Shown: positions 32,074-41,372 of the stretch, piece by piece
Position numbering within the stretch: the stretch's first letter is position 1
How the letters are laid out: every line of letters starts with the position of its first letter
Source: an uncultured Clostridia bacterium
GTDB taxonomy: Bacteria > Bacillota > Clostridia > Oscillospirales > Acutalibacteraceae
Assembly (NCBI GenBank): GCA_944380855.1
Contig: CALWIW010000009.1
Coordinates: forward strand, 1-59,068
Length of the DNA stretch: 59,068 nucleotides
Direction of reading: 5' to 3'
Made by a program: the position numbers and the translations under genes
The notes under the pieces: model-generated
Told to the model about the DNA's origin: nothing
Seen by the model: only the letters and a program-made list of their open reading frames with translations
The model's database searches: none

Positions 32074-33624
32074 TCAAATCAAGTCTTTTAAATCGATTTC
32101 TCTTACAAGCGGTGACTTTTCGTCATTTTTCCACTTAACTATCTCCAACACACCGTCCTCACGGAAAACAACAGAAAAACCATCTCTTTTACCGTCGGTA
32201 TATTTTCCGTAATAAGTCACATTGCCGTCTTTATCAAATTTTACGCAGACACCCTGCGGTTTATTTTGACTCCATTTTCCAGCAAGGACAGAGCCGTCCT
32301 CAGATTTAAAGCCTACTCCCATACCCTCACGCTTGTTATTTTTCCACGTGCCTGCATAAGATAAACCGTCATCTTTATAATAATGCACTCCAAAGCCCTC
32401 TCTGCGGTCTTTGAAATACTCACCCTCATATGCCGTTCTGCCGTTAGGCTGTTCGGTTCTTCCGTATCCGTTACGCTCATTTCGGCTGTTTGTTTCGCCG
32501 TAATATCTGTAAACCTCACTGCCTAAATTAAGCGTCATATCGCATTTTTCTTTCCACGGATTGATAACTGTGTCTTCCGGTTGAGATTCAGCTTCTAAAC
32601 TGTCGGTTATGCCGAAATGCTTTTCACAGGCTTTGTCAGCAGTCTTTAAATTATTATTTTCAGCTTCACTCTCATCAATTTTTACCGGCTCATTCAAGAA
32701 AATCACATCACTGTTCGTTTTTTCTTCAATTGATATTTCGCCTATAAACTCACGCTCTGTTTCCACAGGTGCACTGTTAATTTTAATCTTTTCAAATCCG
32801 GCAGGCAAGGTATGATAAGCCTGGGAATCCTCATACATATCATCAGAATCAGGCAATTTCTGCTCACCGTAGTTTTGTGCTGTTCTTATATCCATAGTTG
32901 TATCTGTATTTTGAAAATATTCAGGCTTAAAATTAAAACCGGAAGCCGCCTGCTCAGGTGTAATATCAAATTTATCAGCTTTTTCCTCGGCTATTTCCTT
33001 TTTTATATCCTCAACTATCATGTTAAATCTCTGTACTCCCTGTGAGTCTGCGTAATATTCCAATCCCTCATTGGAAAACACTGAAACATCTACGGAAACA
33101 TTTCTCAAAAACACCTTTTCAAGAATTTCAGGATTGTTATCATAATCACACTTGTAAAGGGTATCGGGCGTAGGTGACGACATATTCTTTTTAATAAATA
33201 CACGCTGACCGTCTTTAAACCCCGATGAAATCAAAATCTTTTCACCGTTAAAGCCGTTTACGTTGCAATATTCTGCACGGAGCCACTGATGTTCAGCAGA
33301 AAAAAACACCTTGCGAACCGACGCACCTTTATCAGATAATGTTTCCACATAATAAGAACCGTCGCCGTTCTTGTGGCTGGTTTCTCTAAGTTCACTGTTA
33401 TTGTAAACCCTCCAAAACAACGGCCTGTTTTTCTCCATGGAATAAATATATTTTATACTTTCATTATCAGCATTTTTTACAAGTGTATCCTTTTGAGGAT
33501 ACTCAGTTATAAAAAATCTTCCTCTGACATTGGACAACACATCGCAGGTAATGTCGTCGCAATCATATCCGTTTAAGGAAACACCATATATTCTGTAATT
33601 ATCGTTGACCTGACTTTTTAACAT
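32074..33624 (-). CDS. MORN repeat protein of unknown function
   Basis: A 516-residue protein. The C-terminal part (about residues 365-500) has at least five MORN repeats (units such as YGRTEQPNGRTAYEGEYF, GVHYYKDDGLSYAGTW and GKYTDGKRDGF) of about 23 residues. The N-terminal 240 residues look like a separate beta-rich domain (GRFFITEYPQKDTLV, FWRVYNNSELRETS) and the middle is acidic and low in complexity. No signal peptide or membrane helix is evident. MORN repeats bind membranes or partner proteins. It is 22 nt before the MscS gene, so it may bind or modulate that channel; this is inference. Confidence 0.78.
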   Translation of the reverse strand: MLKSQVNDNYRIYGVSLNGYDCDDITCDVLSNVRGRFFITEYPQKDTLVKNADNESIKYIYSMEKNRPLFWRVYNNSELRETSHKNGDGSYYVETLSDKGASVRKVFFSAEHQWLRAEYCNVNGFNGEKILISSGFKDGQRVFIKKNMSSPTPDTLYKCDYDNNPEILEKVFLRNVSVDVSVFSNEGLEYYADSQGVQRFNMIVEDIKKEIAEEKADKFDITPEQAASGFNFKPEYFQNTDTTMDIRTAQNYGEQKLPDSDDMYEDSQAYHTLPAGFEKIKINSAPVETEREFIGEISIEEKTNSDVIFLNEPVKIDESEAENNNLKTADKACEKHFGITDSLEAESQPEDTVINPWKEKCDMTLNLGSEVYRYYGETNSRNERNGYGRTEQPNGRTAYEGEYFKDRREGFGVHYYKDDGLSYAGTWKNNKREGMGVGFKSEDGSVLAGKWSQNKPQGVCVKFDKDGNVTYYGKYTDGKRDGFSVVFREDGVLEIVKWKNDEKSPLVREIDLKDLI

Positions 33625-33697
33625 AGAAACAATCCTTTATTATACTCCGCAATTTATAACAGTTGATTTTAGTTACATTACTAATTTTCATATTTTA

Positions 33698-33730
33698 GAA
33701 AAGGCACAATATAAAATACTGTGCCTTTTC
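33698..33730. terminator. pfkA terminator
   Basis: Perfect 11-bp arms (33698-33708 and 33720-33730) with an 11-nt loop and A/T runs on both sides, 30 nt beyond the pfkA stop. Confidence 0.85.
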
Positions 33731-33759
33731 TTACATATAATAAAAATATCAAATTTAAA

Positions 33760-34728
33760 TCAGATAGAAATATCCATTGCAATCTGATAAAGATTTTTAT
33801 CAAATACACGCTGCATATTAAGACCATCTGTAATATCCACATCTGTAATTCTGCCGTCACGCATTGCAACAACTCTGTTTGAAGCTCCTGAAATAAGAAG
33901 CTCAACAGCCTTATGTCCCATCATGCTGGCAACAACTCTATCTCTCAATGTTGGAGAACCGCCTCTCTGTACATGGCCAAGAACAGTTGCTCTTGACTCG
34001 ATACCTGTACGTTCCTGAACAAATCTTGCGATTTCCTCAACACCGCCTACGCCCTCTGCTACAACAATTATAAAGTGCTTTTTACCTGTTGCCTGAGTAG
34101 CAAGGATTCTGGAAACAACATCTCTCTCAAGGTCATGCTCAATTTCAGGAACAAGAATTGATGTAGCACCTACAGCAATACCTGCCTGGAGAGCAATATC
34201 ACCGCAGCGTCTGCCCATTACTTCAACAACAGAGCAACGGTCATGAGACTGTGCAGTATCTCTGATTTTATCTACCATTTCCATTGCAGTATTCATGGCG
34301 GTGTCAAAACCGATTGTATATTCACTGCAAGCAATATCGTTATCAATTGTACCGGGAATGCAAACGCAAGGAACACCGTGTGCAGTCAAATCTCTGGCAC
34401 CTCTGAAAGAACCATCGCCGCCGATAACAACAACGCCTTTAACTCCCAACTGTTCGCAGAACCTTGCTGCTTTTTCTACACCCTCAGGTGTATTGTATTC
34501 TTTGCTTCTTGCAGTATAAAGTACGGTGCCGCCGCGATTTATTGTGTCTGAAACAGAACGGAGATTCATCTCTATAACATCACCGTTAAGAAGTCCGTTA
34601 TATCCACGATGAACGCCTACAACTCCGAGACCTTTGTTAATACCGGCTCTGACAACAGCACGCACTGCCGCATTCATACCGGGAGCGTCTCCACCGCTTG
34701 TCAATACCGCAATCTTTTCCTTTGCCAT
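33760..34728 (-). CDS. pfkA: 6-phosphofructokinase (ATP)
   Basis: A 322-residue glycolytic enzyme that phosphorylates fructose 6-phosphate. TSGGDAPGMNAAVRA opens it; GGDGSFRGA binds ATP, with a Gly at position 104-equivalent as in ATP-type enzymes; GTIDNDI carries the catalytic Asp, and MGRRCGDIALQAG and HVQRGGSPT bind substrate. Length matches the bacterial ATP-type enzyme. It has its own promoter and terminator. Confidence 0.97.
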   Translation of the reverse strand: MAKEKIAVLTSGGDAPGMNAAVRAVVRAGINKGLGVVGVHRGYNGLLNGDVIEMNLRSVSDTINRGGTVLYTARSKEYNTPEGVEKAARFCEQLGVKGVVVIGGDGSFRGARDLTAHGVPCVCIPGTIDNDIACSEYTIGFDTAMNTAMEMVDKIRDTAQSHDRCSVVEVMGRRCGDIALQAGIAVGATSILVPEIEHDLERDVVSRILATQATGKKHFIIVVAEGVGGVEEIARFVQERTGIESRATVLGHVQRGGSPTLRDRVVASMMGHKAVELLISGASNRVVAMRDGRITDVDITDGLNMQRVFDKNLYQIAMDISI

Positions 34729-34851
34729 AATATAAAACCTCCATTGGTGTATACTTCGTAAAAATGTGCATAAGACTGCCAGTTATTTGCAAAACAAAAG
34801 AAAAAATCTTTTAACTGACACACATAACGTTATACACACTATTTAGATATT

Positions 34852-34881
34852 ATTATATACCCTTGAGAACAAATAATCAAG
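34852..34881 (-). promoter_or_regulatory. pfkA SigmaA promoter
   Basis: On the minus strand TTGATT (34876-34881), an 18-nt spacer and TATAAT (34852-34857). The leader is about 117 nt. The promoter is directly downstream of the dnaE stop. Confidence 0.75.
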
Positions 34882-34898
34882 AGATTTTTTAAAGAGCT

Positions 34899-37800
34899 TT
34901 AATTTTTCTTAATTTTGACATTCTCCTCTCCGAGTCTTGCCGAAAGCTCAGACAGCATAACATCATTTATGTCAACCCACATATTTATTGGAGCTTTTAC
35001 AAGCTTTTTGTCGTTATCAAGATACAAAAACAAAGGTGTGTTTCCGTCAAAAATATCTATAATTTGCTTTGCTTTTTTATACCTTTTCCCGCCTATACTA
35101 TCCACCTTTAAATACAGAGAAATATTTCCCGCTTTATTTGCGTTATATAAATTAAAATCTTCTGTTTTATTTTGATGGGTATTATGTGCGGCTGCTTCAT
35201 GGGCAGTCCTTTCCCCTTTGCTTTCTCCGGAAATCTCCGCTGTCTTTACCATATCACAAATTATTTTCGGTTCTTCATCGGCAGAACAGTTAACGCTTCC
35301 GCTTACATCAATTACCGCACCCTTTTTTATATATGCGTTATACATTGCAAATATTTTAGGAAAAACGAGAAGTTCGCAGGTTCCGTACTTATCCTCAACA
35401 GTTACAAAAGCCATCATTTGATTTGTTTTTGTAAGCTGAGTCTTTACACCTTTTACAACACAAACAAGCCTAACCTTTTTGCCGTCCTTATATTTATCTC
35501 TGTTTTCGTCGTCTATGATATCGCCTATAATGTCTGCTTTTATTTTTTCGCTATAGCTGTCATAAGCGTCCAAAGGGTGACCGCTCAGATACATTCCGGC
35601 TATCTCATCCTCCATATATAAAAGCTCTTCTTTAGAAAATTCTTCAAGATGAGGATAAGCAGGTTCATCGGATTTTTTATTGTCATCAACATCATTTGAA
35701 ATATCAAAAATGGATAACTGTCCGTCTAAGTTTCTTTTCTTGTCGTACTCTACACCGTCCATTATTGTTTTTAGTGATGTGAGCATCTGACGTCTGTTGG
35801 CACCCATTCCGTCAAAAGCACCGCATTTTATAAGGCTTTCAATTCCTCTTGAATTTGTACCCTTGCCGTACATTCTCACGCAGAAATCGTAAAGGGATTT
35901 AAACTTTCCTTTTTTTCTTTCCTCTATTATGCAGTCAATAAAGCTTTTGCCAAGGTTTTTTATTGCCATCAGCCCGAATCTAATGTCCTGACCCACTACA
36001 GTGAATGTATTTCTGCTGTAATTTATATGAGGGGGCAAAACTCTTATTTTAAGCCGTCTGCATTCACCTATATAAACCGCAAGCTTATTCTGTCTGTCCA
36101 GAACGCTTGTAAGAAGTGCCGCCATATACTGGCAGGGATAATGGTATTTAAGCCACGCTGTCTGGTATGACACAAGAGCATATGCGGTTGCATGGGACTT
36201 ATTAAAAGCATAAGAAGCAAAGCTTTCCATTTCCGCAAAAATAGATAAAGCAGTAGTTTTGTCCACACCTCTGCGAAGACAGCCTTCAACTTCTATATTT
36301 CCATTTTCGTCAACCAAGCCGTTTATAAAAATTTCCTTTTCCTTTTCCATTACGTCGTGCTTTTTCTTGCTCATAGCACGGCGGACAATATCAGCACGTC
36401 CCAGGGAATATCCTGCAAGGGTTCTGAAAATCTGCATTACCTGCTCCTGATATACTATACAGCCATAAGTAACATCAAGAATATCTTTTAACAGCGGGTG
36501 CTTATATCTTACCTTTTCATGGTGGTGAGAATTTTCAATATATACAGGAATACTGTCCATTGGACCGGGACGGTATAGAGATATAACAGCTATCAGATCT
36601 TCAATAGAGGTGGGGCCAAGCTGAGTCAATACGCTTTTCATTCCCTGACTTTCAAACTGAAAAACACCCTCTGTAAAACCCTGAGCCATCATTTTGTAAA
36701 CGCCGTTATCTTCAATATCTATACTATCAATGTTTACCTGCTGTCCGCTGTTTTTAATCATTTCAACAGCGTCGTTTATTACCGTCAAGTTTCTCAGTCC
36801 CAAAAAGTCCATTTTCAGAAGACCCAGTTCCTCCAATGTGGTCATGGTAAATTGGGTGACAATGGTATCGTCGTTTTTAGCAAGAGGCACATAATCGTTG
36901 ACAGGCCTGTCAGTAATTACAACTCCTGCGGCGTGTGTTGTAGTGTTTCGAGGCATTCCCTCTATGCTCATGGCTATATCAATTAAATTTTTTACATTCG
37001 GGTCAGTATCGTATTTATCTTTCAGCTGAGGATTTACCGTTAATGCCTTTTCAATTGTCATTCCCAAATCCTGAGGAACAAGCTTTGCAATAACATCAAC
37101 TGTTCCGTACGGCATAGCAAGAACTCTGCCCACATCTCGAATAGAACCTCTTGCCGCCATTGTACCGAAAGCAACTATCTGTGCTACTCTGTCCTTGCCG
37201 TATTTTTCGATAACATAATCTATTACCTCGCCTCGCCGCTCGGTGCAAAAGTCTATATCGAAATCAGGCATACTGACTCTCTCAGGATTCAAAAATCTTT
37301 CAAAGAGCAAATTATATTTAATAGGGTCAATTCCCGTTATTCCCACGCAGTAAGCACAGAGAGAACCGGCACCGCTTCCTCTTCCCGGACCTACCGGTAT
37401 CCCTTTTGATTTTGCGAAGTTTACAAAATCATCAACTATCAAATAATAATCCACAAAGCCCATTTTCTTTATGGTGTTAAGCTCATATTCAAGGCGGTCA
37501 ACAATAGTTTTATCCGGGTTGCTTCCGTAATGTCTGTAAAGTCCCTCGTAGCACCTGCGTTTAAAAAACTCGTAATGATCTTCCCCGTCAGGCACATCAA
37601 AGTTCGGAAGTTTTCTGACTCCGAACTCAAAATCCACATTACAGCGGTCTGCAATTTTTGATGTATTTTCAAAAGCTTCATCCATATCCGGAAAAGCTTC
37701 CCTCATTTCCTCTTCAGACTTGACATAAAACTCCTCAGTTGCAAACTCCATCTTATTGTCATCGTATATGGTGTGGTTGGTTTGTATGCAAAGTAAAATT

Positions 37801-38453
37801 TCATGGAGCTTGCTGTCCTTTGCGTCAATATAATGGCTGTCATTGGTTACAACAAGTGGAATTCCGATTTCACGGCTTATGGAGATAAGCTTTGGATTTA
37901 CTTCCTGCTGTTCTCTTATTCCGTGATTCTGAAGCTCAATAAAAAAGTTGTTTTCACCGAACAACTCTCTGTAGTAAAGGGCTTTTTGCTTAGCTCCGGA
38001 GTAATCACCGTTTAAAATAAGCGACGGAAGCTCACCGGCAAGACAGGCGGAAAGACATATAAGTCCTTCATGGTATTCTTTAAGCAAAGAATCATCTATC
38101 CTCGGTTTTACATAAAACCCTTCCGTAAATCCTTTTGATACAAGCTTTATTAAATTTCTGTATCCTACATCATTTTCGCACAAAAGCACCATATGATAAT
38201 AATCTCGTCCGGCGGTCTTAATCTTGTCAAACCGGCTTGAGGGTGCAACATACACTTCACAGCCGATTATAGGCTTGATACCTTCTTTTTTGCAGGCTCT
38301 GTAAAAATCTATCGCTCCGTACATTACACCGTGGTCAGTTATAGCCACAGCATTTTGACCAATAGACTTTATCTTTTCCACAAGCTTATTGATTCTGCAG
38401 GCACCGTCAAGAAGACTGTATTCTGTATGCAAGTGTAAATGAACAAAAGACAT
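34899..38453 (-). CDS. dnaE: DNA polymerase III alpha subunit DnaE
   Basis: An 1184-residue replicative polymerase. The PHP domain opens with MSFVHLHLHTEYSLLDGACR and DHGVMYG. The catalytic domain has GPGRGSGAGSL and the acidic PDFDIDFCTERRG (two catalytic Asp), with a beta-clamp/HhH region and an OB fold (VKGVKTQLTKTNQMMAFVTV) before the C-terminus. This is the DnaE type; Gram-positives also have PolC. ATG 38453 is chosen because GGAGGGGAGG is just upstream; the frame extends 9 codons further without a site. A small hairpin separates it from xseA. Confidence 0.96.
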   Translation of the reverse strand: MSFVHLHLHTEYSLLDGACRINKLVEKIKSIGQNAVAITDHGVMYGAIDFYRACKKEGIKPIIGCEVYVAPSSRFDKIKTAGRDYYHMVLLCENDVGYRNLIKLVSKGFTEGFYVKPRIDDSLLKEYHEGLICLSACLAGELPSLILNGDYSGAKQKALYYRELFGENNFFIELQNHGIREQQEVNPKLISISREIGIPLVVTNDSHYIDAKDSKLHEILLCIQTNHTIYDDNKMEFATEEFYVKSEEEMREAFPDMDEAFENTSKIADRCNVDFEFGVRKLPNFDVPDGEDHYEFFKRRCYEGLYRHYGSNPDKTIVDRLEYELNTIKKMGFVDYYLIVDDFVNFAKSKGIPVGPGRGSGAGSLCAYCVGITGIDPIKYNLLFERFLNPERVSMPDFDIDFCTERRGEVIDYVIEKYGKDRVAQIVAFGTMAARGSIRDVGRVLAMPYGTVDVIAKLVPQDLGMTIEKALTVNPQLKDKYDTDPNVKNLIDIAMSIEGMPRNTTTHAAGVVITDRPVNDYVPLAKNDDTIVTQFTMTTLEELGLLKMDFLGLRNLTVINDAVEMIKNSGQQVNIDSIDIEDNGVYKMMAQGFTEGVFQFESQGMKSVLTQLGPTSIEDLIAVISLYRPGPMDSIPVYIENSHHHEKVRYKHPLLKDILDVTYGCIVYQEQVMQIFRTLAGYSLGRADIVRRAMSKKKHDVMEKEKEIFINGLVDENGNIEVEGCLRRGVDKTTALSIFAEMESFASYAFNKSHATAYALVSYQTAWLKYHYPCQYMAALLTSVLDRQNKLAVYIGECRRLKIRVLPPHINYSRNTFTVVGQDIRFGLMAIKNLGKSFIDCIIEERKKGKFKSLYDFCVRMYGKGTNSRGIESLIKCGAFDGMGANRRQMLTSLKTIMDGVEYDKKRNLDGQLSIFDISNDVDDNKKSDEPAYPHLEEFSKEELLYMEDEIAGMYLSGHPLDAYDSYSEKIKADIIGDIIDDENRDKYKDGKKVRLVCVVKGVKTQLTKTNQMMAFVTVEDKYGTCELLVFPKIFAMYNAYIKKGAVIDVSGSVNCSADEEPKIICDMVKTAEISGESKGERTAHEAAAHNTHQNKTEDFNLYNANKAGNISLYLKVDSIGGKRYKKAKQIIDIFDGNTPLFLYLDNDKKLVKAPINMWVDINDVMLSELSARLGEENVKIKKN

Positions 38454-38495
38454 TTTCTTTCCTCCCCTCCTGTTATTCATTTAATTATAATAATA

Positions 38496-38524
38496 CTTCC
38501 GACAGCCATAATCCATGTCGGAAG
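38496..38524 (-). terminator. Hairpin after xseA
   Basis: Perfect 8-bp arms (38496-38503 and 38517-38524) with a 13-nt loop, followed on the minus strand by TATTATTATAATT. It may end the nusB-xseA transcript or attenuate dnaE. Confidence 0.6.
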
Positions 38525-38530
38525 CATTTT

Positions 38531-39745
38531 TCACTCAACCAACGCTTTAAAGGAACCGTCGGCAAGAGTTATCGTTATTCTGTCTCCTTTAGCAACCTGT
38601 TTTACGGAACTTACAGTAATTCCGTCTTTCTCCACAGCCGCATATCCTCTCATAAGAGTTTTTTCCGGGTCAAGCTGAGACAGTTTATCCTCAAGTGCTT
38701 TTAAACTGTTTTCTTTTTCTTCTATCAGCTTTTTCTCTGTGTCATAAAAGCGTTTGGCTAAATCATCAAAATCTACCTGCTTTTTCTCTAACGCCTTTGC
38801 AGGTCCGCGGTCAGCCATGTTATCTTTTAATTTTTCAAAATAAAGCTCCCTGTGAGCAAGATTTTTTCTTGCGTATACATTTAAGCTCTTTTCCAAAACC
38901 GAAAGCTTGTTTCTTTCATCAAATATATCAGGAACGGCTCTTTTTGCCGCCGCAGACGGCGTGTGCTCTCTGATGTCTGCAACAAAGTCACAAATAGTAA
39001 AGTCCGTTTCGTGACCTACAGCAGAAATAACAGGCACTTCACAGGCATATATAGCCCTTGCCAGCTCTTCGCTGTTAAAAGCCCATAAATCCTCGGCTGA
39101 GCCGCCGCCTCTTCCGATTATAACCACATCTGCACATTTTTTTTTTGAAAAATAATTTATCCCTTTTATAAGCTGTTTCGGTGCTTCTTCGCCCTGAACC
39201 AAGGACGGATAAATTAAAATATTAACAATGGGCCAGCGTTTAACCAGTATGCTTTTCATATCCTCAATTGCCGCACCTGTGGGAGAAGTAATTATTCCGA
39301 CGGTTTTCGGATACATAGGAATGGCTTTTTTTGCGGATACATGAAAAAGACCTTCCTTTTCCAGCTTTGCTTTAAGCTGTTCAAAAGCTACAGCCAAAGC
39401 ACCTGCACCGTAAGGCTGCATATCGTCTATATAAAGCTGGTATTGCCCTGTTGCCTCATAAACAGAAACTCTTCCTCTGGCAATAACCTTCATGCCGTTT
39501 TCCGGCCGAAATTTTAAGCGTGCGGCGTTTCCGGCAAACATAACACCTCTGATTATTGATTTTTCATCTTTAAGAGAAAGGTATATATGTCCGCTTTTAT
39601 AGTGGTCGGTTAGATTTGAAATTTCTCCGGATATAAAAACACCGGACAGCTTCATATCGCTGTCCATAAGTGATTTTATATAGAAATTTAACTGACTTAC
39701 AGAAAGAATTCCGCTTCTGCTGTTGTTAAAAGATGTGTTTATCAC
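38531..39745 (-). CDS. xseA: Exodeoxyribonuclease VII large subunit XseA
   Basis: A 404-residue nuclease subunit that degrades single-stranded DNA. An N-terminal OB-fold domain (SVSQLNFYIKSL, GVFISGEISNL, GMKVIARGRVSVYEATGQYQLY) precedes the catalytic domain with GIITSPTGAAIEDM, GRGGGSAEDLWAFNSEELARA and SAVGHETDFTICDFVAD. GTG 39745 has AGG 8 nt upstream; GTG 39754, overlapping the previous stop, is the alternative. The small subunit gene xseB, usually next, is not seen before dnaE. Confidence 0.94.
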   Translation of the reverse strand: MINTSFNNSRSGILSVSQLNFYIKSLMDSDMKLSGVFISGEISNLTDHYKSGHIYLSLKDEKSIIRGVMFAGNAARLKFRPENGMKVIARGRVSVYEATGQYQLYIDDMQPYGAGALAVAFEQLKAKLEKEGLFHVSAKKAIPMYPKTVGIITSPTGAAIEDMKSILVKRWPIVNILIYPSLVQGEEAPKQLIKGINYFSKKKCADVVIIGRGGGSAEDLWAFNSEELARAIYACEVPVISAVGHETDFTICDFVADIREHTPSAAAKRAVPDIFDERNKLSVLEKSLNVYARKNLAHRELYFEKLKDNMADRGPAKALEKKQVDFDDLAKRFYDTEKKLIEEKENSLKALEDKLSQLDPEKTLMRGYAAVEKDGITVSSVKQVAKGDRITITLADGSFKALVE

Positions 39746-39750
39746 AACAA

Positions 39751-40770
39751 TCACCTGCTTTTTTCAAATTCGATACCTGCAAGAAATGCAATTCCGCCTG
39801 CATTGTCAGAAGAAAACTCAGGAGATGCAAAGCTGCAATCAAATTCATTTTCAATTCTGTTTCTTATAATAGAATTAGACATAACTCCGCCTGCATATAC
39901 CAAAGGCATAGAACCGTATTTATTAAGCAAATAGGATGTCATATCGTACAATGTTTCCTCAATAAATGCCAAACAATAGGCCGCCGTTTTCTCTTTCGGT
40001 TCTCCTTTTTGCACCATTTCGGCACATTTGTTTTCCACTCCGCTTAGACAGCAGCAGCCGTCTTTAAGAGACGTTTTAATACCAAACAGTTTTTTCTTGG
40101 AAATATTCCCCGTTTTATCCAAAGATTTTCTGTATTTATCTTTTTCAATAAATCTTTCAATATTTCTGTAAAAGTCACAGGCAAGAGCTTCCAATTCCTT
40201 TCCGCAGGGAAAATCAAGGCCCATTTTAACACCTGCCCTGTCAACAACCTGTCCGGCATTAATGTCAAGAGTCTGAGAAACAATTGAAATATTATCAATA
40301 TTACTCTTTTCACAGTTCACCAAAAGTGCTTCGGTTGTTCCCCCGCTTAGATGAAAAGCAATAAAACTGTGGTCAAGAAGCTGAGTCTTTTGACAGCTGT
40401 AAAGAGCGGCAACAATATGTCCCTCCTGATGGGAAAATTCAAACAAAGGAACAGCCAGAGTATCAGCCAAAACCCTGGCTATGTTTAATCCCACAGTAAA
40501 ACAGGGCATATAAGAATTTTCCACAGGCCTTGGTCTTGACGAAACACCTATAGCCGACACATTTTTTAAATTCACTTCACTTGAAAGCTGACTGTAAACC
40601 TCAAAAAACTGCTGAGTATGATGAAAAACCGCATCGCTCTGTCTTAACCCCAGCTGACCGTTTTTAACAGGAAGAAGCTTTCTTTTATGAACAATCAAAT
40701 TTTTTTCGCTGTCATACACTGCAACAGAAGTTGTATAGTTGCTTGTATCAATACCCAAAAACAATCCCAT
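39751..40770 (-). CDS. Kae1/TsaD-like protein (TsaD paralogue)
   Basis: A 339-residue ASKHA-fold protein related to TsaD, the enzyme for the t6A tRNA modification. It starts MGLFLGIDTSNYTTSVAVYD. Metal ligands are kept: HQEGH (the HxxxH pair) and the late Asp in SSDNAGGIAF. The phosphate motif is FHLSGGTTE where TsaD has SGGHT, and the segment TLDINAGQVVDRAG replaces TLDDAAGEAFDK. So it is a divergent paralogue, not the standard TsaD, and its job is unknown. It lies between nusB and xseA (2 nt and 5 nt gaps), a clostridial arrangement. Confidence 0.83.
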   Translation of the reverse strand: MGLFLGIDTSNYTTSVAVYDSEKNLIVHKRKLLPVKNGQLGLRQSDAVFHHTQQFFEVYSQLSSEVNLKNVSAIGVSSRPRPVENSYMPCFTVGLNIARVLADTLAVPLFEFSHQEGHIVAALYSCQKTQLLDHSFIAFHLSGGTTEALLVNCEKSNIDNISIVSQTLDINAGQVVDRAGVKMGLDFPCGKELEALACDFYRNIERFIEKDKYRKSLDKTGNISKKKLFGIKTSLKDGCCCLSGVENKCAEMVQKGEPKEKTAAYCLAFIEETLYDMTSYLLNKYGSMPLVYAGGVMSNSIIRNRIENEFDCSFASPEFSSDNAGGIAFLAGIEFEKSR

Positions 40771-40772
40771 AA

Positions 40773-41216
40773 TTATTCACTGTCAAATTTTTCGTTCCTT
40801 GCAACCGCTCCTAAAACACCGTTTACAAAACCGCTGTCATCAATAGTATACTTCTTTGTAAGCTCCACAGCTTCGTTGATAGAAACAGAAACAGGTACAG
40901 TTTTTTCATATTTCATTTCATAAACTGCAATTCTCATAACAGCTAAATCCACTTTTGGTATTCTTGATATTCTCCAGCCTGATTTAAGGTACTTTTCTAT
41001 AATACCGTCAAGTTCTTCTTTATGGGCTTCAACACCAATAACTGTTTTTTTTGCGTAATCCGAAACAGAAAAGTCCTCAAAGCTTTCATCTGCCGCTTCT
41101 ATAAGCTCGTAAATATTGTCATTACCGGGAAACAGCATTTCAAAACAAAGTAAAAACGCCTGCTCTCTTGACTCATATCTTGAAACCGGCTTATTTTCAT
41201 TTTTATTTTCTGTCAT
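40773..41216 (-). CDS. nusB: Transcription antitermination protein NusB
   Basis: A 147-residue all-helical RNA-binding protein that, with S10/NusE, binds boxA in rRNA leaders and prevents termination. It starts with RYESREQAFLLCFEML and ends with YTIDDSGFVNGVLGAVARN, close to the standard NSGGFVNGVLD. GAGG precedes the ATG. It is the first gene of a probable nusB-TsaD paralogue-xseA operon. No promoter was evaluated with confidence. Confidence 0.94.
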   Translation of the reverse strand: MTENKNENKPVSRYESREQAFLLCFEMLFPGNDNIYELIEAADESFEDFSVSDYAKKTVIGVEAHKEELDGIIEKYLKSGWRISRIPKVDLAVMRIAVYEMKYEKTVPVSVSINEAVELTKKYTIDDSGFVNGVLGAVARNEKFDSE

Positions 41217-41338
41217 ACACCATACCTCACAAATATAAATTATCAGTTGCTAAAACAAATCGCATAGCCTTTTCATGTTTTTATTATATATTTTTTTAAT
41301 TATATCATATTAATAAAACCTTGTAAATAAAAATAAAA

Positions 41339-41360
41339 GCGGTATCCACTGGGACACCGC
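41339..41360 (-). terminator. Terminator of the dockerin gene
   Basis: Nine-bp arms with one wobble pair (41339-41347 and 41352-41360), 4-nt loop, followed on the minus strand by TTTTATTTTTATTT; it begins 13 nt beyond the stop. Confidence 0.85.
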
Positions 41361-41372
41361 CTTAAATCTTTT

